Shown here: positions 27,301 through 35,643 of the stretch, one piece after another
How the letters are laid out: each line of letters starts with the position of its first letter
Numbering within the stretch: position 1 is the first letter of the stretch
Source: Ktedonosporobacter rubrisoli
GTDB lineage: Bacteria; Chloroflexota; Ktedonobacteria; Ktedonobacterales; Ktedonobacteraceae
Direction of reading: 5' to 3'
Length of the DNA: 64,000 nt
NCBI RefSeq assembly: GCF_004208415.1
Contig: NZ_CP035758.1
Coordinates: 10,478,001 to 10,542,000 of the forward strand
Program-made: the position numbers and the translations under genes
Notes under the pieces: generated by a model
What the model saw: the letters and a program-made list of their open reading frames with translations, nothing else
Told to the model about the DNA's origin: nothing
Database searches by the model: none

Positions 27301-29442
27301 TCAGGGCATTTCTGCATTATTGATCTTGAGCCTGTAGACTTTGATCGCAATCTGTAGCGTGAGCCAATTGCCTCTCTCCTGCAGATCAAGATCACATAAG
27401 GACTGTAAGCGTTCAAGACGTTGAATAAGTGTATTGCGATGCACAAATAAACGATCTGAAGTCCTGGTAAGATTTCCGGCACATTCTAAATATGTATCAA
27501 GAGTAGCTAATAGATCAGTATTTTTGCGTTTATCATAATTATCTATGCGGGCTATTTGCTCTTGATAGATATCGCGCAAATTGTCCATATGGGCAATTTT
27601 ATACAGATAGCGATAGACTCCCAGGTCATTAAAGTGAGTAACTGTAGGCCGAGATTGGAGCCCTCTACGATTGCCTTGCGCTTCCTGTCCCATTTGTAGG
27701 GCCTCGTGGGCCTCAGCAAAGCTACGGTGATAGTCTCTAATATCCTGGCAAATATTGCCAAGGCCGACAGAGAGCAACATATGATATTCATGGTATATCT
27801 GGTGGGCTTGTTCGCGAAGCCAGGCCTTAAGGCGCGTGCTGTTGCTTTCCTTTCCCAGAGCTATGATCCCGGTTAAGCTATTGTCGGCTCCATAAAAGAC
27901 AGATCCTGGAAAGCTATCCTGAATACGGCGGCGAATGATGTTGGTAGTTCGCGCATAGGCAGATTGTAATGGTATTTCAGTCGTGGAAGTGGGCTCTTCG
28001 CGGCCAGAAGGAGCGTTGCGCGCAGCAAGCATCTGAGCACGCTCATCTCTTAGCGCCAGCTTATCGGCAGAGGCCTTTTCACCATCATCTTCGTTGGCTA
28101 TAGCACACTCGACAATAGCGACAGCGTGAGGCTTGCTGAGGTCCAATCCCAGGAAACGAGCTCTCTGCTGGAGTACATCCTCTGCGGTAGAAGAGCTATA
28201 TAAGAGATCGTCAAAGATATCCTTCATAAGATCTTTTTGCGCCAGCTGCCTGGCTAAATTGCTGTTCTTAATAGCTACTGCAGCCTGATTAGCGATAGTG
28301 CTGAGCAAGGCTTGATCCTCTGGCGCAAATTTATGAGCTTTACTGGAATAGCAATTGATCAAGCCAAACTGCTCAATCCCCACAATCAAGGGAGCCGAAA
28401 TCAACGTTTTGTATTGCCCACCCTTGAGGGGGTCCAGGCGCTGAAGCATGTTCTCTCTGTCGTCATGAGCAAGTTTGCTGGCCTCCTGGGTGCTATGCCG
28501 ATGAAGACAGGTCTTGTTTAAATCTTGTAGGTGCTCCAGGACGCAGTTATCTACATCGACGGGAGAGAAATTGATGCGCCCATTGAGATCAGGAGCTGTG
28601 GTATGGACGGTCAGGCGCTGAAGTTGGGGAAAGCTCTCAGCTCTCCGTTCGCGTGCTGGCTCGGCCAGCAAGATTGCACATAAATCCACGTCCATCGTTT
28701 GCACAATGAGCGCGGCAAGAGAGTGTAACGTATCGTCAAGCTGATGAGCGGTATTGATGAGCTGGCTTGAGTCCAGAAGAGAGGCTAAGAGACGTTGCTT
28801 GAACTGGAGATCATCAGAGAGTTGCGCGTTTTCTATGACCTTGGCCAGCAGGATAGCGGCATAGTTGACAAAGGCTTGATGCTCTTCGGTGAACTCATAA
28901 GACGAGGAGGCCCGCAGCGTAATTACCCCAATAAGTTGCCGGTTTGATGTCAAAACAGGTACCGTCAAAACTGATTGGAACTTTTCTTCTTCAAGCTCTG
29001 GAAAGTAAGAAAATCTTGGGTCCTCAGTAGCTTCTTCTTGCAGGAGAAGCGGCTTGCCATGCAGCGCGCTCCAGCCTACAACTCCTTCACCTAAGGCTAC
29101 AGAAATCTTGCCCTCTAGCTGTCGATAACGATTATTGGCGCTGGTCAATAGAAGACGCTGGCTCTCTTTTTGATAGAGATAAATGAATGTAGCTTCGCAT
29201 GGCGTAGCGCGTACAAGGATATCTACAAGATGGTGGAGCGCTTCGTCAAGCCTGAGCGTTGAATTGATAACAGAGATAATGTCCTGGAGCAGCGTCTTTT
29301 CTTCTTGCCGGGCTTTCAACTCGCTGTGCAATTGCCTATTCTCTTCTTGCAGCTGTTCAACGAGTTGTTCTGGTGTTAGCTGTTTTCCCATCTCGGCGGC
29401 ACGTAATGGGAGCTGATGATTAATGCCGGCCTTGGAAGACAT
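27301..29442 (-). CDS. GAF-domain regulator with PucR-type HTH
   Basis: A 713-residue cytoplasmic regulator. A coiled coil (about 20-55) leads into GAF 1 (about 58-205) and GAF 2 (about 225-400), then a CdaR GGDEF-like region (about 410-600) and a C-terminal PucR helix-turn-helix (TLDTYLECAGNLTRTSDRLF, HRNTLIQRLERLQSL). PucR/CdaR proteins control purine, glycerate and related catabolic genes. The start has AGGAGG 7 bases upstream. It is divergent from the NCS1 permease, with a 13-bp perfect inverted repeat between, and it likely controls that permease and itself. Confidence 0.85.
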   Translation of the reverse strand: MSSKAGINHQLPLRAAEMGKQLTPEQLVEQLQEENRQLHSELKARQEEKTLLQDIISVINSTLRLDEALHHLVDILVRATPCEATFIYLYQKESQRLLLTSANNRYRQLEGKISVALGEGVVGWSALHGKPLLLQEEATEDPRFSYFPELEEEKFQSVLTVPVLTSNRQLIGVITLRASSSYEFTEEHQAFVNYAAILLAKVIENAQLSDDLQFKQRLLASLLDSSQLINTAHQLDDTLHSLAALIVQTMDVDLCAILLAEPARERRAESFPQLQRLTVHTTAPDLNGRINFSPVDVDNCVLEHLQDLNKTCLHRHSTQEASKLAHDDRENMLQRLDPLKGGQYKTLISAPLIVGIEQFGLINCYSSKAHKFAPEDQALLSTIANQAAVAIKNSNLARQLAQKDLMKDIFDDLLYSSSTAEDVLQQRARFLGLDLSKPHAVAIVECAIANEDDGEKASADKLALRDERAQMLAARNAPSGREEPTSTTEIPLQSAYARTTNIIRRRIQDSFPGSVFYGADNSLTGIIALGKESNSTRLKAWLREQAHQIYHEYHMLLSVGLGNICQDIRDYHRSFAEAHEALQMGQEAQGNRRGLQSRPTVTHFNDLGVYRYLYKIAHMDNLRDIYQEQIARIDNYDKRKNTDLLATLDTYLECAGNLTRTSDRLFVHRNTLIQRLERLQSLCDLDLQERGNWLTLQIAIKVYRLKINNAEMP

Positions 29443-29547
29443 GCAACCTCCTGATCTAGCGTAGCTGCCCCTATTGTCTATGAGCTACGATATTGGAATA
29501 GCGCAGATGTAAGTATTTCCTGCGTTTCTGGGTTCTATGTGGCATGA

Positions 29548-29587
29548 GCGACCAGGGTTGCGAAAAAGCCTAGACAACCCTGGTCGC
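29548..29587. promoter_or_regulatory. 13-bp perfect inverted repeat in a divergent promoter region
   Basis: GCGACCAGGGTTG (29548-29560) and CAACCCTGGTCGC (29575-29587) are exact complements with a 14-base spacer. There is no T run, and both flanking genes point away from it, so it is not needed as a terminator. It may be the operator of the PucR-type regulator at 27301, or a structured RNA or REP-like element. A TATAAT at 29718-29723 downstream may be the -10 box of the permease; its -35 is weak. Confidence 0.55.
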
Positions 29588-29818
29588 CCTTGGATAAATT
29601 GTTTATTCATAGTAGGTGTATAACCTATATGAGCCATTGTACCCATTTTCTAGCCTGCCGTCCAGTGTTTGGTTGCTGAGCTTGGGGTTTTACTGGCTAC
29701 TTCCTCTGATTCTCTGCTATAATGAGGTTGAATCTTTCGAATTAGCATGCAACGTTGTTATATTATTTGTAACAAACGTTTCTACGTTGTGTGCTTTTTA
29801 ATTAAGGAGGTATCTCTT

Positions 29819-31213
29819 ATGGCTTCAGATACCGTAACCGTCCCAGAGCTTGGGCAAGGTATAGAGAAGCATGGAATCGAACGTGTTTCTCCTGATGCCC
29901 GCTCGCATGTGCGCATCTTTGATAATTTTACCATGTGGCTTTCGGCCAACCTGGTGATTTCGACTGTCGCGCTGGGGGCACTGGCTGTTCCTGTATTTGG
30001 GCTCGGTTTCTGGGAAAGTCTTATCGCTATCATTATTTTTAATGTGCTTGGTGTGCTCCCTGTAGCGTTTTTTGCCACTCTGGGTCCGAAACTTGGCCTG
30101 CGGCAGATGACCATCTCGCGCTTCTCCTTTGGTTGGGTTGGCGCTATGGTGATGGCCTGCTTTAATGTCGCGGCTTGCATTGGTTGGTCGGCGGTGAATG
30201 TCATTGTAGGTGGCCAGCTTGTAGAGGCGCTCAGCGGCGGCGCTGTGCCCCGCTGGGTTGGTATCCTTGTCATTGCGATACTCACCACTATTGTGAGTAT
30301 TTATGGATATCAATACGTACATCGTTATGAGCGCTTTGCCTGGATTCCGATGGCCATCATTTTCATTGCTATGTTCTTTATTGCGGCTCCCAGGATGTCT
30401 ATTGTGCCGGCTCCCGCCTTTGGCATTGCCTCGGTAGCTTCCTTTGTCTCCTTTGGCGGCGCTATTTATGGCTTTGCGACGGGCTGGAGCTCTTACGCAG
30501 CCGACTACAACGTGAACCAGCCGGAGGAAACGCCGGCCAGGCGCATTTTCTGGCTTACCTTCTTTGGCGTGACCATACCATGCATCTTGCTGGAGACGCT
30601 CGGTATGGGCTTAACGACTGTGGCCGCGTATCATAATAAGGGCGGTGGCGATCTGCTGGCCGCTGTGGTTTCTCCTCTTGGTGGCTTTGGGACACTGCTG
30701 CTGGTCTTGCTGGCTTTAAGCGTCATTGCTAACAATATTCCCAATGACTACAGCCTTGGCCTGACGGTACAGGTGTATGGACATCGCTTCCAGCGCGTCA
30801 ACCGGGCAGTCTGGACGCTCATCGGAGCGGTAATCTATATCCTGATTGCTATTCCTGCCGCCAATAATTTTAATTCCACGCTTGATAATTTCCTGCTGCT
30901 CGTTGCTTACTGGCTGGGTCCCTGGGCCATAATTCTGGTTGTGGAGCATTTTGTGTTCCGCCGCGGTAAATATCCCGTTGAGGCCTGGAATACGCGCAGC
31001 AAGCTGCCAGTGGGCTGGGCGGCCCTGGTCTCCATGGCGATCGGGCTGGTAGGTGTATATCTTGGCGCTGCTCAGTCCTTGTTTGTTGGCCCTATTGCAG
31101 CTCTGTTTAATCGGCCCTTTGGCATGGATATTGGCTTCGAGCTGGGGGTGGTCTTTGCAGGTATTGCCTACTTCTTCTTGCGCCGTATCGAGCTCAGATC
31201 AGCCGAGCGTTAG
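29819..31213 (+). CDS. NCS1 family nucleobase:cation symporter (cytosine/purine permease)
   Basis: A 464-residue transporter with twelve membrane helices. The ATG at 29819 follows TTAAGGAGGTATCTCTT; an upstream extension to 29747 lacks a site. The region GLGFWESLIAIIIFN, the FGWVGAMVMACFN segment and SYAADYNVNQPEE are NCS1 features of the CodB/Fcy group. Substrates of that group are cytosine, hypoxanthine, allantoin or related bases. Neighbouring DUF1989 and PucR genes and codA at 37.2 kb support nucleobase or ureide uptake. Confidence 0.88.
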   Translation: MASDTVTVPELGQGIEKHGIERVSPDARSHVRIFDNFTMWLSANLVISTVALGALAVPVFGLGFWESLIAIIIFNVLGVLPVAFFATLGPKLGLRQMTISRFSFGWVGAMVMACFNVAACIGWSAVNVIVGGQLVEALSGGAVPRWVGILVIAILTTIVSIYGYQYVHRYERFAWIPMAIIFIAMFFIAAPRMSIVPAPAFGIASVASFVSFGGAIYGFATGWSSYAADYNVNQPEETPARRIFWLTFFGVTIPCILLETLGMGLTTVAAYHNKGGGDLLAAVVSPLGGFGTLLLVLLALSVIANNIPNDYSLGLTVQVYGHRFQRVNRAVWTLIGAVIYILIAIPAANNFNSTLDNFLLLVAYWLGPWAIILVVEHFVFRRGKYPVEAWNTRSKLPVGWAALVSMAIGLVGVYLGAAQSLFVGPIAALFNRPFGMDIGFELGVVFAGIAYFFLRRIELRSAER

Positions 31214-31239
31214 GGTCAGACGATCTTGTATACATAAAG

Positions 31240-31261
31240 CAGCCCCAAAGCTAAGGGGCTG
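31240..31261 (+). terminator. Hairpin after the NCS1 permease
   Basis: CAGCCCC (31240-31246) pairs with GGGGCTG (31255-31261) over an 8-base loop, 26 bases after the stop. There is no T run. Similar GC stems without T runs follow the acyltransferase and codA in this window. Confidence 0.55.
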
Positions 31262-31272
31262 AGCTGGTAAAA

Positions 31273-31333
31273 GGAAACCTCCTGATAGAGACTGAAAAGG
31301 CAACGCCTCTTAGTCCTGAACAGGAGGTTTTCC
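31273..31333 (+). promoter_or_regulatory. Hairpin that sequesters the ribosome site of a small ORF
   Basis: GGAAACCTCCTG (31273-31284) is complementary to CAGGAGGTTTTCC (31321-31333, one bulged T), which contains the AGGAGG ribosome site of the ORF at 31334. Inside, GACT (31290-31293) pairs with AGTC (31312-31315) and AGGC (31298-31301) with GCCT (31305-31308) around the loop AAC. The whole forms one long hairpin, so translation should depend on opening it, by temperature, ligand, protein or a ribosome upstream. Confidence 0.6.
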
Positions 31334-31492
31334 ATGTGTAGTGACTGTGGTGACCTGTCAACACGCGTGCAGGCAATGGCGCTCTGGGTTGGTCGCAAGC
31401 AGGTCATGCGCTGGCGGGTTAAGCGAATGAAAGATCTTGAGCTAGACATTTGTAGGCTAATAAGCCAGGTAGCCATCATGTATATTACCTAA
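31334..31492 (+). CDS. Small protein, 52 residues, N-terminal CxxC
   Basis: Starts MCSDCGDLSTRVQ and ends QVAIMYIT. The ATG lies 8 bases after a perfect AGGAGG that is buried in the hairpin 31273-31333. It has a CSDC metal- or redox-type motif at residues 2-5, a very basic middle (GRKQVMRWRVKRMKD) that could bind nucleic acid, and a hydrophobic end. No family is recognised. The stop codon lies inside the left arm of a 12-bp inverted repeat. The large MalT-like regulator follows. Confidence 0.5.
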   Translation: MCSDCGDLSTRVQAMALWVGRKQVMRWRVKRMKDLELDICRLISQVAIMYIT

Positions 31493-31547
31493 AGAACAGG
31501 ATCGTATGATATACTTTTTGGGCAAAGCTATGGCGCTTTAGGTAATA
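31483..31547 (+). repeat. 12-bp perfect inverted repeat before the MalT-like gene
   Basis: TATTACCTAAAG (31483-31494) and CTTTAGGTAATA (31536-31547) are exact complements, 41 bases apart, enclosing TATGATATACT, a likely -10 region for the gene at 31579. It could be a two-site operator or an RNA stem ending the small-ORF message. Confidence 0.5.
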
Positions 31548-31578
31548 CAGCGCTCACTTACTTAACACAAGGAGTTTC

Positions 31579-34500
31579 ATGCCCAGACGCGCACCATATC
31601 TTCTGCGCTGGTCTCCGCAAGCACAGATTTATGAGATCTTTGCTGGAGATAGCTTGATTTTACGCGAACTTACCACTGATGATGCGGCCTGGTTTGCCTG
31701 GCTGGATGGCATCTCTTCGTTTGCTTTCCACAGTAAATCTGGAGTGCATTGTACAATCCGCAAAGAAGTCATCAAGCATAGCGGTTCCTATTGGTATGCT
31801 TATCGTTCTCTGCAGAAGCGAACCGTCAAGCGCTATCTGGGGCGCACGGCTGAGCTCAGCCTGGCCAGGCTAGAGGAAATTGCCAAGATGCTTGCCGGTG
31901 AGCAAAAGCTGCAGAAGTCAGAACAGGCATCTGTAGAGCCGCGTAGATCCCTGCCTGCCATCGCAACTTTGCCCTCGGCCGCAAATTCACCCATGACGCT
32001 GCCTCCACTGCTCTCATCAAAACTGTCTCCACCGCGCTTACCTGCAATGTTAGTGGAACGTACCCGCTTGCTGGAGCAGCTGGACCTTGCGCTTATGCAC
32101 TCACTCACGTTGCTCCAGGCTCCCGCAGGCTTTGGCAAAACCACGGCGCTTAATCAATGGATTGCTACGCGAAGTAAGCAGAGCACCTTTCCCCCCCATA
32201 CCTGGATCTCGCTCGATGCCAGCGATAACGATCTATTGCACTTCTGGCATTCAGTTATTGCCACCTATCAGATTGTACAGCCAATGTTAGGGCAATCGGC
32301 CTTAGCACTGCTCTCTGAGGCTATGCAGCCGCCGTTTACAGCGCCTCTGCTGGAGACTATTCTTACCATGCTGCTCAACGATCTTGCGCAGCATATGCAA
32401 GATGCGCTGCTTGTTCTAGACGATTATCATGCCATTACAGAACCTCGCATTCATGAGACGCTGACTTTTTTCCTTGAGCATTTGCCACCAGGTTTCCATG
32501 TTATACTACTTTCACGCCATGACCCACCCCTACCACTCCTGCGCTGGCGAGCTAGAAGTCAGCTCTATGAATTGCATCTCAGCGACCTACGTTTCTCGCT
32601 GGAGGAGACTGCAGCATTTCTGTATCAGGGACTGCCAAAGGTGGAGCTATCGGCAGCTGCGCTCGCACAGCTTGATACCTCACTGGAAGGCTGGGCGGCT
32701 GGATTACGTTTACTGCTCTTCACTCTGCGAGGGAGGCAGACGCCGCAAGAGGTAGAAAACGTGCTCCTTTCCCTCGGTGAACATCCCGCAGCCAATACGC
32801 TCCACAGGACGCTGTTCGATTACTTTGTGGCGGAGATCTTGCATGGGCAAACGGAGCAGGTGCAGAGTTTTCTCTTGCAAACGAGTGTCCTTAACCGTTT
32901 GAATGGCCCGCTTTGTGATGCTATTACTGGGCGGGTTGACAGCAGTGAGCTTCTGGTAACTATGGAACGCAGCGGGCTCTTGCTAGAAGCCCTGGAGGAT
33001 GCTGCGCCAGGACAGTCAGCCTTTGTGACAAAGGCCTGGTATCGCTATCATGCTCTCTTTGCTGAGGCGCTGCGCCAGGAAGCCAGTCTGCGTCTTGGTG
33101 AGGAAGCACAACGTGCCCTATTACTGCGCGCGAGTTCCTGGTTTGAACACCATGGCATGCCTGCTCAGGCAATTGAAACCGCTATACAGGCCCATGATCA
33201 GGAACGAGCTGCTCTGCTTATCGAACAGGCAGGAGAGAATGAATATAGCTGGGAGACGCAGACGTCACGGCGCTGGCTCACGCAAATGCCGGAGGCTGTC
33301 TTGCGCAGGCATCCGGCTCTCTGTTTACTCTCCGCTTTAATGTTTAGATTCCAGAAAGAGGGCAAAGAAGAAATTCCCCCGGCAAAAGAGATCAAAGCCC
33401 GCTTCGAGGCTTTGCTGGAGATGGCTGAGGAGAGCTGGAGTGTCCAGGGTAACCGGTTAGGGCCTGGCATTATCAAGGCAGTGAGAGCGCTCAGTGCCTT
33501 ACAATGGGAACCTTTTTCAGAGGCCGTGATGCAAGCTCAGCAAGCCCTTTCTAGCTTAACGAATGAAGGTCTAGGCCAGGATAAACAGGCCTGGCTCGGT
33601 GTTTGTAAGCTCATTGTGGGCATGAATTATATGCGTGAAGGACGCGGGGTTGAGGCTCAGGCTCTCATGTTAGAAGCGCATGCATGCAGCCTTGTCGCTG
33701 GCGATAGATCCTTCAGCCGCGAGACGCGCTTGCTTTTAGGCATGAACAGTTTTGATCTAGGAGCCTTGCGCCAGGCTGCTGAATACTTTGAGCAGGTGCT
33801 CGCAGAAGCCAGGGAGCAGGAGAATAGCAAGCATATGGTGCTGGCACTACTTGGCCTGATCCAGCTAGCTTTAGAGTGGAATGATCTGGCGGCAGCCGAG
33901 CTGCAGATCCAACAGGCTCAGATCCAGGTGCAGCGAGAGGAAGAGGAGTTGCGCGAGAATGTGAGTTTCCATCTCGCACTTTTCTATTATGCAAAGGGAG
34001 AACTCGCGTCAGCCCAACAACTATTCGCAGCGCTTGAGGCTCGTCTGCGCGCGAGCTCGGGCACCTGGACTATATGGCTGCTCTCGCTGGTTCTGGTCTG
34101 GCAGATACGCCTCTCTCTCGCAACTGATGATTTGTTGGGGGCAGAATGCAGTATAGAAATTTTGAGCGGCAATTCTCAGTTATTTGATTATGAATCGCGT
34201 CTCGCCGTAGATATTCTCCGGGCTCGTCTTCTCCTCATTCAAGGACAGAGAGATGAAGCTCGAAAACGGCTCATGTCCTTACTTCCCGGGGCTCAAGAAC
34301 GCCGCCTGGTGCGGCGCACATTGGAGATTCAAGCGCTTCTGGCGCTAGTCCATAATGCATGTGGCCAGGAGCACCAGGCCCAGCACTGGCTACAACAAGC
34401 TCTTTCTCAGGCATATAGCGAAGGGTTTATCAGCATCTTTCTCGAAGAGGGAGAACCGCTGGCCCAGCTATTGCGCCAGCTTCTACCAACTATGAAAAAT

Positions 34501-34791
34501 AGGGCCTTACGCTCCTATGCGAGGAATATCTTGCGTGCTTTCGTGCTAGCCGATAGAAAGCATGACAACAGCAATGAAGCCAGGAATTCTCTCCTTTTTG
34601 AGCCCTTATCTTTACAAGAATTGCGTGTGCTGCACCTGTTGGAAGAAGGATACACTAATCCTCAGATCGCCAATGAACTGGTCATATCGGTAAATACTGT
34701 AAAAGATCATGTAAAACATCTCTATCGCAAATTAGGGGTCAACAATCGTTATGAGGCTGGCGAGGTAGCCCGTCAGCTCAAGCTCTCCTGA
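31579..34791 (+). CDS. MalT-like LuxR family regulator (STAND ATPase)
   Basis: A 1070-residue signal-transducing regulator. Residues 1-115 form an unusual N-terminal domain (WSPQAQIYEIF, SYWYAYRSLQKRTVKRYLG, SLARLEEIAKML) that looks like a small DNA- or partner-binding module seen in Ktedonobacteria. A STAND ATPase follows with Walker A QAPAGFGKTTAL near 179-190 and Walker B LLVLDDYHAI, then a winged helix and a long TPR-like sensor, and a LuxR HTH at about 1010-1068 (LSLQELRVLHLL, SVNTVKDHVKHLYRKLGV). ATP and ligand binding should trigger oligomerisation. The start has AAGGAG upstream. The inducer is unknown. Confidence 0.88.
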   Translation: MPRRAPYLLRWSPQAQIYEIFAGDSLILRELTTDDAAWFAWLDGISSFAFHSKSGVHCTIRKEVIKHSGSYWYAYRSLQKRTVKRYLGRTAELSLARLEEIAKMLAGEQKLQKSEQASVEPRRSLPAIATLPSAANSPMTLPPLLSSKLSPPRLPAMLVERTRLLEQLDLALMHSLTLLQAPAGFGKTTALNQWIATRSKQSTFPPHTWISLDASDNDLLHFWHSVIATYQIVQPMLGQSALALLSEAMQPPFTAPLLETILTMLLNDLAQHMQDALLVLDDYHAITEPRIHETLTFFLEHLPPGFHVILLSRHDPPLPLLRWRARSQLYELHLSDLRFSLEETAAFLYQGLPKVELSAAALAQLDTSLEGWAAGLRLLLFTLRGRQTPQEVENVLLSLGEHPAANTLHRTLFDYFVAEILHGQTEQVQSFLLQTSVLNRLNGPLCDAITGRVDSSELLVTMERSGLLLEALEDAAPGQSAFVTKAWYRYHALFAEALRQEASLRLGEEAQRALLLRASSWFEHHGMPAQAIETAIQAHDQERAALLIEQAGENEYSWETQTSRRWLTQMPEAVLRRHPALCLLSALMFRFQKEGKEEIPPAKEIKARFEALLEMAEESWSVQGNRLGPGIIKAVRALSALQWEPFSEAVMQAQQALSSLTNEGLGQDKQAWLGVCKLIVGMNYMREGRGVEAQALMLEAHACSLVAGDRSFSRETRLLLGMNSFDLGALRQAAEYFEQVLAEAREQENSKHMVLALLGLIQLALEWNDLAAAELQIQQAQIQVQREEEELRENVSFHLALFYYAKGELASAQQLFAALEARLRASSGTWTIWLLSLVLVWQIRLSLATDDLLGAECSIEILSGNSQLFDYESRLAVDILRARLLLIQGQRDEARKRLMSLLPGAQERRLVRRTLEIQALLALVHNACGQEHQAQHWLQQALSQAYSEGFISIFLEEGEPLAQLLRQLLPTMKNRALRSYARNILRAFVLADRKHDNSNEARNSLLFEPLSLQELRVLHLLEEGYTNPQIANELVISVNTVKDHVKHLYRKLGVNNRYEAGEVARQLKLS

Positions 34792-34857
34792 AGAGATCTC
34801 TATTTTTCCACTACAACAACCACCCGGATAACCACCCACCAGGAGGATATCTTCGTC

Positions 34858-34941
34858 ATGTTGTCTTGCTATACTTGCTGCAGGTTTCCAAACTACAAGG
34901 AGAAGTACAAGGAGAGTTTCTATGTATCAGAGAACGAATGA
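34858..34941 (+). CDS. Possible 27-residue leader peptide, Cys-rich
   Basis: AGGAGGATAT upstream of ATG 34858 opens a frame MLSCYTCCRFPNYKEKYK ending SENE, which overlaps the YbjQ start by 20 bases in another frame. The YbjQ ribosome site AAGGAG lies inside it. Three Cys in the first eight residues suggest a metal- or redox-sensing leader, but the frame is short and could be chance. Confidence 0.3.
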   Translation: MLSCYTCCRFPNYKEKYKESFYVSENE

Positions 34942-35317
34942 ACAGTCAGATGCCTACGATAGAAAAGAGCAGCAAGCCAGTTCGACCATCGAGCAGTATG
35001 CCACGACAGCCTTTGAATTACCTGGCCTGCGTATTGTAAGCAACCATGGTGTAGTGCGCGGGATCATTGTGCGTTCGCGCAGCATTGTGGGTCAGCTTGG
35101 CGCAGCCTTTCAATCAGTGAAAGGCGGCAATATCACCCTCTATACAAAGTTATGCGAAGACACGCGCCGAGATGCTTTTGAATTGATGATCAAGCATGCG
35201 ACAGAGGTAGGAGCAAATGCGATTATTGGTATACGTTATGATGCAAACGAATTGGGAGATGGTGTCACCGAAGTTTTATGCTATGGCACTGCAGTTAGTG
35301 TAGCACCTCTGAATTAA
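34922..35317 (+). CDS. YbjQ family (DUF74) protein
   Basis: A 131-residue protein with a 30-residue polar N-terminal extension before the YbjQ core (LPGLRIVSNHGVVRGIIVRS, SIVGQLGAAFQSVKGGNITL, YTKLCEDTRRDAFELM, GANAIIGIRYD). YbjQ proteins form pentameric rings and are labelled putative heavy-metal-binding; their role is not established. Its ribosome site lies within a possible leader peptide. No metal gene is adjacent. Confidence 0.88.
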   Translation: MYQRTNEQSDAYDRKEQQASSTIEQYATTAFELPGLRIVSNHGVVRGIIVRSRSIVGQLGAAFQSVKGGNITLYTKLCEDTRRDAFELMIKHATEVGANAIIGIRYDANELGDGVTEVLCYGTAVSVAPLN

Positions 35318-35643
35318 TAAGCAAAACATGGAGAAAGAATGGTAGCGAAAGCCATAGGATGGCTAACAGGATAACAAAGGAAAGCCTGATGGGGAATTTG
35401 ATGCTGCTTGTCGGCAGGATTTCGCTGGCTATAAGCGCTGGCGCATCCATCTGTACGCTGCCTGGTCATAACAATATGCTTTCCTCTCTACACTGACTAT
35501 GGCAGATCGCTACCACCTTCTGCCTGATGATTCTGCATGTGATCCTTTAAATAGGAGATTATATACTGAAGAAGCAGATCCGATTAAATGAAGGAATAAA
35601 TGACATAAAAGAAAAATATCTAGCAGGATAGAGAGTAGAGAAT
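35318..35643. other. Intergenic spacer
   Basis: About 325 bases between the YbjQ and acyltransferase genes. No open frame with a ribosome site, clear hairpin or strong promoter is seen. Confidence 0.4.
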
